Origin: DATKWS01 sp035529435
GTDB lineage: Bacteria > Krumholzibacteriota > Krumholzibacteriia > Krumholzibacteriales > Krumholzibacteriaceae
Assembly: GCA_035529435.1 (NCBI GenBank)
Contig: DATKWS010000151.1
Span: 1-36,405 of the forward strand
Length of the DNA stretch: 36,405 nt
Direction: 5' to 3'
Notes under the pieces: generated by a model
Seen by the model: only the letters and a program-made list of their open reading frames with translations
Database searches by the model: none
What the model was told of the DNA's origin: nothing
Translations under genes and position numbers: made by a program
In this document: positions 1 to 5,634 of the stretch, piece after piece
Layout of the letters: each line of letters starts with the position of its first letter
How positions within the stretch are numbered: the first letter of the stretch is position 1

Positions 1-21
1 TACCGCACCGGACCATGTATA

Positions 22-56
22 AAAAAATGAGCCGCCCGGGACTCGAACCCAGTACC
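22..56 (-). repeat. tRNA-Lys 3'-end duplicate (att-like direct repeat, distal copy)
   Basis: These 35 bases are identical to 1603-1637. Of them, 28-56 correspond to the last 29 nt of the tRNA-Lys at 1609-1681: four variable-loop bases, the whole T arm, the 3' acceptor strand and the discriminator base. The remaining six are the T-run that follows the tRNA. Identity stops at both edges, and no anticodon or D arm follows, so this is a fragment and not a gene. A partial tRNA 3' end placed downstream of an intact copy is the usual footprint of tRNA-targeted integration by a tyrosine recombinase. That mechanism is inferred; the repeat itself is directly visible. Confidence 0.85.
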
Positions 57-164
57 GGTGTATCGGTATCGCTTCATCGGCGGCAACTCGTAAAAGCACA
101 CGCCGATTTACTCGTAATAATATAACGCCGTTTAACAGAAACAGGTAGGATACTCATATTGTTC

Positions 165-1223
165 TTATGGAAAACGCAAAAATCTATATCGTGTGTACTG
201 GTAATATTTACCAGTACCTTGCACCAGCAACCCGTCTCCCTTGCCATCGATATTTACGGCATAGAGCTTGTCTGTTTTATCGAACTGTTTAGTGACCGTC
301 CATGAACCATTCGTGTCTATTTTCAGTACGACAGGAACTCCTCCCTCATGCCTATCGTACACAAACATTGCTACAAGACATTCTGTGTTCCCGAGAAACG
401 CGGCCGTAATGTTACTGACGAAAAAATTCCGTCTTTCTTCTCGCTGCACACCAGCAACGACTGGAGGAAACGATGCATCGACTTTCCGTAATGTATCGTT
501 TAGATCGTCCCATTCCCATAATTCATATTCGGTCGGCATCAAATCGAGACTCCACTGATGAAGAAGAAGTTGATTTGACTCTGTGCGCGCGAAGTCGGCT
601 ATAGAACCCATTCGTAGAGGAACTCTGGTAGTAAATCTGTGAGTATATTCATCACCCGATAACCACTCTATCTTTATTTCTCCGCTTGCCAGACTCGTCA
701 CACAGGGTCGCACGGCATATAGAGAATCGTACAAAGAAAATGACGAATCACTGACGAGAGCAACCATCTCATTCATACTGTCATCGTCTATGTCGCCTAT
801 AACAGCTTCGTAGATATAGTACGGAAAACTGTATTCTACAGAACTAAAATCTTTTCCCGTCCATTGCTTTATTACAACTTCTTTGTCGCCGTAGATCAGT
901 ATCTCATCTTCACCGGAACCTATGACATCGCCGACGGCTATCTTGCGGTTTACGCCTTCTATATCCGGCAGGCCATGTGGAATCCTTTCGAACAATTTCC
1001 ATTCATTATTTTGAAAATAGAATATCGATATGTTCGTGCTGAAAAAATCGACTGCAATGACACAATCGTAATCGTGACCAAAATTTGCTATTCTCAGATC
1101 CGCGTAACCGATTTCCTCCGGAAACCGGCCTTCGTATACAACCTGCAACTCTTGCTCGTGGCAAGAAGATAGCGGGATACAAGCCGCAATGAATAAAAGA
1201 CGATACAGGTTCATATAGCACAT
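165..1223 (-). CDS. lipoprotein with FG-GAP/VCBS-like repeats, in a tRNA-flanked island
   Basis: This encodes a 352-aa predicted lipoprotein of unknown function. The N-terminus has a short basic start, a hydrophobic stretch and a lipobox-like LSSC at residues 18-21, so Cys21 would be the lipidated residue. Two Asp/Gly-rich segments, GDVIGSGEDEILIYGD and GDIDDDSMNEM, resemble FG-GAP/VCBS beta-propeller or calcium-binding repeats, suggesting an extracellular propeller-like fold. The ATG at 1223 has a weak AGGTG upstream; a second ATG three codons later is also possible. Base composition and codon use are visibly AT-richer than in the rest of the window. The gene lies between the tRNA-Lys fragment at 22-56 and a second tRNA fragment at 1258-1301, which suggests it arrived by transfer. 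I cannot name a specific family. Confidence 0.75.
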   Translation of the reverse strand: MCYMNLYRLLFIAACIPLSSCHEQELQVVYEGRFPEEIGYADLRIANFGHDYDCVIAVDFFSTNISIFYFQNNEWKLFERIPHGLPDIEGVNRKIAVGDVIGSGEDEILIYGDKEVVIKQWTGKDFSSVEYSFPYYIYEAVIGDIDDDSMNEMVALVSDSSFSLYDSLYAVRPCVTSLASGEIKIEWLSGDEYTHRFTTRVPLRMGSIADFARTESNQLLLHQWSLDLMPTEYELWEWDDLNDTLRKVDASFPPVVAGVQREERRNFFVSNITAAFLGNTECLVAMFVYDRHEGGVPVVLKIDTNGSWTVTKQFDKTDKLYAVNIDGKGDGLLVQGTGKYYQYTRYRFLRFP

Positions 1224-1257
1224 GTTCGCACCTATTCGTTAACAATTCAATAAGATA

Positions 1258-1301
1258 TGGGGCGATACAGGAATTGAACCTGTGACCTCCTGCATGCCAA
1301 G
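1258..1301 (-). other. 3' fragment of a second tRNA (Ala-like, anticodon loop GGC)
   Basis: Read on the minus strand, this stretch has an anticodon loop TTGGCAT (anticodon GGC), the 3' half of the anticodon stem, a variable loop, a perfect 5-bp T stem around TTCAATT, and an acceptor strand ending ATCGCCCC. The 5' half of the anticodon stem, the D arm and the 5' acceptor strand are missing: upstream bases do not pair. It is therefore a truncated tRNA 3' end and not a working gene. The anticodon suggests Ala, but the acceptor end looks as much like a Val tRNA, so the identity is uncertain. It lies 35 bases upstream of the lipoprotein gene. Confidence 0.6.
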
Positions 1302-1602
1302 TAAACTGCAAGATAATAGAGTCATTAATTCTTCGATCAGAAAACTGGAACAGTTCAAAAGGTGCAACAGAGCCCCACGAATAGGACCATTTCACCTTGT
1401 AATGAAGCGATAATGCCGAATTTGACCTTGACTCCTGCCAATTCAATGAATCGATCTGGTACCCGCTCAATTGAACCCTCTGCCCCCTAAATCAGGGCTG
1501 ATCGCATTCTTCTGCGTATTGTTGACCCGCTGTTGACGTGGAAATAGCTGCACACTTGGAAGTCGAAATCCAAAAATCTAATCATTTATAATATAATAAA
1601 AT
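1302..1602. other. AT-rich non-coding stretch inside the island
   Basis: I see no convincing gene here. One short frame on the minus strand runs through the tRNA fragment into the lipoprotein gene and looks spurious. The stretch has a pair of TGTTGAC direct repeats at 1520-1526 and 1531-1537 and a very AT-rich tail (about 1570-1608) leading into the tRNA-Lys. It may hold remnants of a lost integrase region, but no recombinase motif is visible. Confidence 0.4.
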
Positions 1603-1637
1603 AAAAAATGAGCCGCCCGGGACTCGAACCCAGTACC
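1603..1637 (-). repeat. tRNA-Lys 3'-end direct repeat (proximal copy)
   Basis: This is the second copy of the 35-bp perfect direct repeat, formed by the 3' part of the intact tRNA-Lys and the T-run after it. Together with 22-56 it brackets about 1.55 kb. The intact tRNA sits at the right end and the fragment at the left, the arrangement expected when an element integrates at a tRNA 3' end and restores the gene. Confidence 0.85.
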
Positions 1638-1681
1638 CCCTGCTTAAAAGGCAGGTGCTCTGCCTGATGAGCTAGCGGCCC
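1609..1681 (-). tRNA. tRNA-Lys(UUU)
   Basis: The 73 nt fold as a complete cloverleaf. The acceptor GGGCCGC pairs with GCGGCTC (one G-U), the D arm contains GCTC/GAGC, the anticodon stem is CCTGC/GCAGG with loop CTTTTAA (anticodon TTT), the variable loop has 5 nt, and the T arm is CTGGG-TTCGAGT-CCCGG. The discriminator is A and CCA is not encoded. The gene lies downstream of purA on the same strand. Its 3' end is duplicated at 22-56, marking it as a likely integration site. Confidence 0.95.
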
Positions 1682-1782
1682 ATAAAAAAGTATCCGGCTT
1701 TTTCGGCCCCACCACTTCCCCGCGAAACATCGGGTCATCGTTCTCAATTCGGAACAAGGCCCAGGGGCCCGTTGCCGCCGGA

Positions 1783-3081
1783 CTATTTCTCAACGGAAAA
1801 AACCGGTTCCCGTATAATCGTCTTCTCGCGCTCGGGACCATTCGAGATAAACGATACCTTCACCCCAAGCGAATCCTCAATCGTCCCGATGTACCGGCGG
1901 GCATTCTCCGGGAGCGCCTCGAATGAATCGACCTCGAGATCGCGCTTGCTCCATCCGGGCAGTTCCTCGTAGACCGGTTCGCACCGTTCAAGGAGTGCGG
2001 CACTCTGCGGGAATGATCGTATTTCCTTGCCGTTCAACCGGTACGCGACACAGTACTTGATCCGGGGAAGTCCGGAGAGAACATCGAGCTTCGTGAGGGC
2101 TATCTCCGTGAGCCCGTTGAGGCGCACGGCATAGTTCCCCGCGACGAGATCCAACCAGCCGCACCGCCGTGGCCGCCCCGTGGTCGTCCCGTACTCGTGG
2201 CCGCGCTCGCGAAGCATCTCCCCATCACCCCCGCCGAGCTCCGTGGGGAAGGGTCCGTTGCCCACCCTGGTCACGTAGGCCTTGAATATACCCAGCGCCC
2301 GCGAGATATCGGTCGGTGTCAGGCCGCTCCCCGTAAATGCCCCGCCGATCGAACAGGAACTCGACGTGACGTACGGGTATGTCCCATGGTCGATATCGAG
2401 CAGTGTTCCCTGGGCACCCTCGAGGAGAATCCGTTTCCCCTCTTCTTTCAAACTGAAGACGAACTCCTGCGTATCGACGATGAAGTGGCTGATCAGGTCC
2501 TTGATATTGACGAAATCGCTCGCGTTCTTTTGCGCGGGGAAGGTCGACGCATTGAACAGCTCCATGTACCGGTTGTTGTACTCGACCTTCTGGCGTACCA
2601 GCTCGTAGAGTTCTTCCTTGCCGAGCAGGAAGTCTCCCATACGTATGCCACGCCGCGAGTACTTGTCCGCGTAGGCTGGTCCGATACCCTTTCCCGTGCT
2701 CCCGATGCTTCCGCCCTTGAGCTCGGATTCGTACAGATTATCCAGCACGCGGTGGTAGAACATCACGACCTGCGCCGCGGAGCTGATGAACAGCCTTCCC
2801 TCCACATTGACGCCCCGCGATACGAGCCCCTTCAGCTCCTCGATAAAGGCAAAGGGATCGATGACCATGCCGTTACCGAGTATCCCTGTCACGTGGGGAT
2901 GCAGTATGCCGGATGGTATCTGGTGAAAGGCGAAGGTACCGTCACCCATCACGACGGTGTGGCCGGCATTCGCGCCGCCCTGGTACCGGATCACCACATC
3001 GTGATCGTGCATCAGGTAATCGACGATCTTCGCCTTCCCCTCGTCACCCCACTGTCCACCAACGATCACCGTTGCGGGCAT
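1783..3081 (-). CDS. purA: adenylosuccinate synthetase
   Basis: PurA catalyses the GTP-dependent joining of IMP and aspartate to adenylosuccinate, the first committed step to AMP, in the cytoplasm. The protein has 432 aa, the usual length. Visible hallmarks are the N-terminal QWGDEGKAK loop with catalytic Asp13, NAGHT with catalytic His41, the segments GKGIGPAY and LLEGAQGTLLDIDHGTYPY, TTTGRPRR, TKLDVLSG, and a C-terminal GPEREKTI. I chose the ATG at 3081 because GGGAGAG precedes it at good spacing; a frame extension to 3111 is unlikely. One oddity is Ala17 where most homologues have Gly in GDEGKGK; since GKAK variants are plausible, activity is probably kept. A strong promoter lies at 3124-3152. 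Confidence 0.97.
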   Translation of the reverse strand: MPATVIVGGQWGDEGKAKIVDYLMHDHDVVIRYQGGANAGHTVVMGDGTFAFHQIPSGILHPHVTGILGNGMVIDPFAFIEELKGLVSRGVNVEGRLFISSAAQVVMFYHRVLDNLYESELKGGSIGSTGKGIGPAYADKYSRRGIRMGDFLLGKEELYELVRQKVEYNNRYMELFNASTFPAQKNASDFVNIKDLISHFIVDTQEFVFSLKEEGKRILLEGAQGTLLDIDHGTYPYVTSSSCSIGGAFTGSGLTPTDISRALGIFKAYVTRVGNGPFPTELGGGDGEMLRERGHEYGTTTGRPRRCGWLDLVAGNYAVRLNGLTEIALTKLDVLSGLPRIKYCVAYRLNGKEIRSFPQSAALLERCEPVYEELPGWSKRDLEVDSFEALPENARRYIGTIEDSLGVKVSFISNGPEREKTIIREPVFSVEK

Positions 3082-3123
3082 ATCAACTCTCCCATCGTTC
3101 GACCCGAACAATCAACCCCATGT

Positions 3124-3152
3124 ATTTTAGGGAAAGCGGGGACGGGACGCAA
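3124..3152 (-). promoter_or_regulatory. sigma-70-type promoter of purA
   Basis: On the minus strand TTGCGT (3147-3152) and TAAAAT (3124-3129) are separated by exactly 17 bp. This places the start site near 3117 and a leader of about 36 nt before the purA ATG at 3081. It is a match to consensus, not an experimentally mapped promoter. Confidence 0.6.
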
Positions 3153-3234
3153 CCCAATTATTCGAACAGAAAGAAAACGTGAAACGCGTGGCCGACCTCA
3201 CGCGGAACCCCGGCCATATAACCGGAACGGCCGC

Positions 3235-3259
3235 AAAAAAACCGCTTCGCGAGAAGCGG
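3235..3259 (-). terminator. intrinsic terminator after the CxxCH protein gene
   Basis: On the minus strand a perfect 7-bp stem, CCGCTTC/GAAGCGG with loop TCGC, is followed directly by seven T residues. It lies about 40 bases past the stop codon at 3298 and before the purA promoter, separating the two transcription units. Confidence 0.85.
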
Positions 3260-3297
3260 GTGCCCTGTACCGTGGATACCGTGTGCGCGCGATCGGA

Positions 3298-3705
3298 TCA
3301 ATCCTCGGCGAACAGGCCCTTGATGATACTCCAGGTCTTCGGATCGATCGAACTCGGGTGGTTGATCGGATCACCCGGGTTGCTCCGTTCGATCGAAACC
3401 TCCGGTGAGCCGTCGCCGTCCTCGTCTCCGAGCTCGATGCCGTTGCTGAAACCGTCCCCGTCAGAATCGAGCCCCGCGAGGGTGCTGTTCCACTCGTACC
3501 CGTATTTCTTGAAATCCTTGCCGAAATTGTTGAGGTCCGTACCCGTGATCGGATCGGGCGACTGGTGACAGATGGTGCACTTGAATTGCCGGTACACGGG
3601 AAGTTTTTCCATGTATTCATCCCTGCTCTTCAATGTTCCGGCAGCGGCTATGACTACACAGACGAGCAGAATTACCAGAACTCTACCCTTTAGCTCTGGG
3701 CGCAC
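3298..3705 (-). CDS. small secreted CxxCH protein with temptin-like domain
   Basis: This encodes a 135-aa exported protein. It begins with a basic segment and a hydrophobic helix (about residues 8-22) that would act as signal peptide or membrane anchor. CTICH follows, a CxxCH motif that in exported proteins can bind c-type heme. Next comes NNFGKDFKKYGYEWN and an Asp-rich DSDGDGFSNGIELGDEDGDG segment, which resembles temptin-type and thrombospondin type-3 calcium-binding segments. I chose the GTG at 3705 because AGGGAGG lies five bases upstream and a near-perfect promoter lies just before it; the longest open frame would start inside the -35 box. It has its own promoter and terminator, so it is a single-gene unit. 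Heme binding is inference; a distal Met or His ligand is not obvious. Confidence 0.75.
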   Translation of the reverse strand: MRPELKGRVLVILLVCVVIAAAGTLKSRDEYMEKLPVYRQFKCTICHQSPDPITGTDLNNFGKDFKKYGYEWNSTLAGLDSDGDGFSNGIELGDEDGDGSPEVSIERSNPGDPINHPSSIDPKTWSIIKGLFAED

Positions 3706-3727
3706 GTACACCTCCCTATCTAAAAGA

Positions 3728-3756
3728 AGTATAACAGTGTATTGGATAGCTGTCAA
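3728..3756 (-). promoter_or_regulatory. near-consensus sigma-70 promoter of the CxxCH protein gene
   Basis: TTGACA (3751-3756) and TATACT (3728-3733) on the minus strand are separated by 17 bp. The predicted start site near 3721 gives a leader of about 16 nt to the GTG at 3705. It is the best promoter match in the window and starts right after the stop codon of the upstream aminotransferase gene. Confidence 0.8.
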
Positions 3757-3759
3757 GTA

Positions 3760-4905
3760 TCACAAAAATAAATCCTCTTGATCTGAAATCACTTCCATGG
3801 CCCGCCTGGCCGCCCCGGCGTCCACGACGCACCCGCCCTGTGCGACGACCCTGGCGATCGAATCTATGGCCCGTTCGAGCGTCTTACCGCCGTGGAGGCC
3901 GAGAAAGCCCGTTCGTACAACCTTCCCCGCGAGCTGACCCTGGCCGCCCGCGACGATGAGCCCCTCCCGCTCCGCCAGCTCGCCGACGAGATCAGCCGGC
4001 CCGTAACCATCAGGTATTTTAAAGACTTGCACGGCATCAGATGGATTCTCGGGGAGAGATTTCAGTGAGAGATGGGCCGCCGCCTCGATAAACGCGCGCG
4101 AAGCACGCCTATGGCGCTCGCGCACGCGCTCCCAGCCGATCTCCTGTATCCTCCGCAGCGATCGATGCATGATCTGCATGGTGTGGATGGCGGGAGTAAA
4201 GGGCGTATCCCCCTTTTGCCGTCCCTCCTCGTACCGCCTGAGGGAGAAATAGTACAGATGCCTTCTATTTACGATCTGCGTCAATTTTTGTGCCCTCGGG
4301 GACAGAACGACGAAACTGGCACCGGGCGGCGCGGCGAATGCCTTCTGGGATGCCGCAACGACGGCATCGATGCCCCATGCATCCATAGAGAGCGATTCCG
4401 CTCCGACCGATGCGATCGAGTCGAGCATGATCACGGGGCGCGGCTCCGGCAGTGCGCCGATCAGCTCTTCGATCGGGGCACGCAGTCCGGTCGATGACTC
4501 GACATGCGTCAGGGCGAGGATATCGGGACCGTACGCCCTGACACGCTCGACGATATTTCCGACATCGATCGCCACACCCGGCGGAAGCTGAACATGATTT
4601 ACCCGGCATCCGTACGCCCCGCACAGCTCGGCCCATCGGTCGCCGAACTTTCCGCCCGAGACGACGAGGACCGTGTATCCGGGAGAGGTCATATTCGTGG
4701 CGGCGAATTCCATTCCACCCGTTCCGGATGCACTTATGGAATAGACCGGCGAATCTGTCCCGATCAGCTCCTGTATCATCCCCTCAGTCTCGCGGACAAT
4801 CGTCCGGAACTCATCCGAGCGGTGATGCAGGTGGCGGAGACCCTCCCATTGTGACGGCGAAACATGAACCGGCCCGGGGCTGAGTACGATCCGGCCTTCC
4901 CTCAT
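3760..4905 (-). CDS. class V aminotransferase (alanine-glyoxylate/serine-pyruvate type)
   Basis: This is a PLP-dependent fold-type I aminotransferase of 381 aa. The sequence shows the family pattern: GPVHV near the N-terminus, HRSDEF, SGTGGME (cofactor phosphate region), GKFGDRW, THVESSTG, LDSIASVGAE with the Asp that contacts the pyridine nitrogen, and ASQKAF, whose Lys should form the Schiff base. This matches the alanine-glyoxylate/serine-pyruvate group, but the exact amino donor cannot be read from sequence; phosphoserine or aspartate specificity is less likely. Its ATG overlaps the engB stop codon in ATGA, and the AAGGAG ribosome site lies inside the end of engB, so translation is probably coupled. 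Confidence 0.88.
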   Translation of the reverse strand: MREGRIVLSPGPVHVSPSQWEGLRHLHHRSDEFRTIVRETEGMIQELIGTDSPVYSISASGTGGMEFAATNMTSPGYTVLVVSGGKFGDRWAELCGAYGCRVNHVQLPPGVAIDVGNIVERVRAYGPDILALTHVESSTGLRAPIEELIGALPEPRPVIMLDSIASVGAESLSMDAWGIDAVVAASQKAFAAPPGASFVVLSPRAQKLTQIVNRRHLYYFSLRRYEEGRQKGDTPFTPAIHTMQIMHRSLRRIQEIGWERVRERHRRASRAFIEAAAHLSLKSLPENPSDAVQVFKIPDGYGPADLVGELAEREGLIVAGGQGQLAGKVVRTGFLGLHGGKTLERAIDSIARVVAQGGCVVDAGAARRAMEVISDQEDLFL

Positions 4906-5549
4906 GCCATCATCTCCTTGATCCAGCGCCAGATATCATCCTTTCCCTCGCCCGTCCTGGCGGAGAAAAAGAGTGCCGGTAGGGAGCGTGAACGCTCCGC
5001 CATCCTACCTTCGTCCGTCTCTCCCTCGGGCCGGTAGATCCGGACTGCGATATCCCCATCGAAGTGCCCCCGAAATTCCTCGAGAACGCGGGACCGCGCG
5101 GACCGCCGGATCTTGTCGGCCTTCGTGAAGACGACGAGGAACTGCCGGTCGGAATCGATCAGATGCTGGAGCATCACGAGATCATCCAGCGATGGCGGGT
5201 GACGGGCGTCTATGAGCTGAACGACACCGGCGAGGTGCCGGCGCGTTTCGATATACGAGAAGATAACCTGTTTCCATGCGCGCCGCATCTCGGCCGATAC
5301 CTTTGCGTAGCCGTACCCGGGGAGATCGACGAGGTAGAAACGATCATTCACGATAAAGAAATTCACCGTCTGCGTCTTGCCCGGTTGATTGCTTATCCGC
5401 GCGACGCCCTTCTTGTTGAGGATCGTGTTGAGCAGGGATGATTTGCCGACATTCGACCTCCCCGCCACGGCGATCTCGGGATTCGGCGATCGGGGAAACC
5501 GCGCCGGATCGAGAGCGGCGCAGGCGAGATTCAAGCTTCGTATTTTCAA
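4902..5549 (-). CDS. engB: ribosome-biogenesis GTP-binding protein EngB/YsxC
   Basis: This is a small TrmE-Era-EngA-EngB-Septin family GTPase involved in assembling the large ribosomal subunit. It has 215 aa. G motifs are visible in order: GRSNVGKS (residues 30-37), NQPGKTQT (switch I), DLPGYG (75-80), TKAD (142-145) and SARTGEG (G5). A segment before G5, around IYRPEGETDEGRMAERSRS, appears longer than in common homologues. The start is a TTG with AAGGT five bases upstream. It is first in a two-gene unit with the class V aminotransferase, with which it overlaps by four bases. Confidence 0.95.
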   Translation of the reverse strand: MKIRSLNLACAALDPARFPRSPNPEIAVAGRSNVGKSSLLNTILNKKGVARISNQPGKTQTVNFFIVNDRFYLVDLPGYGYAKVSAEMRRAWKQVIFSYIETRRHLAGVVQLIDARHPPSLDDLVMLQHLIDSDRQFLVVFTKADKIRRSARSRVLEEFRGHFDGDIAVRIYRPEGETDEGRMAERSRSLPALFFSARTGEGKDDIWRWIKEMMA

Positions 5550-5634
5550 GAGATACCTTGCGATGTCAGGTTATTGTACAGGGGCGTTTTTTAACAATAG
5601 TGAGCGCGGCTCGTCGCCGTGTTAGTTCCCCGCG

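Noticed and set aside
1006..1470. An open frame on the minus strand overlapping the tRNA fragment and the lipoprotein gene.
   Set aside because: It reads through a tRNA remnant and overlaps a better-supported gene in another frame; the product has no recognisable features.
1449..1500. A possible third tRNA fragment (GGTTCAATT-like T loop and a GC-rich short stem on the minus strand).
   Set aside because: The T stem does not pair and the anticodon loop lacks the invariant U33, so it is indistinguishable from chance.
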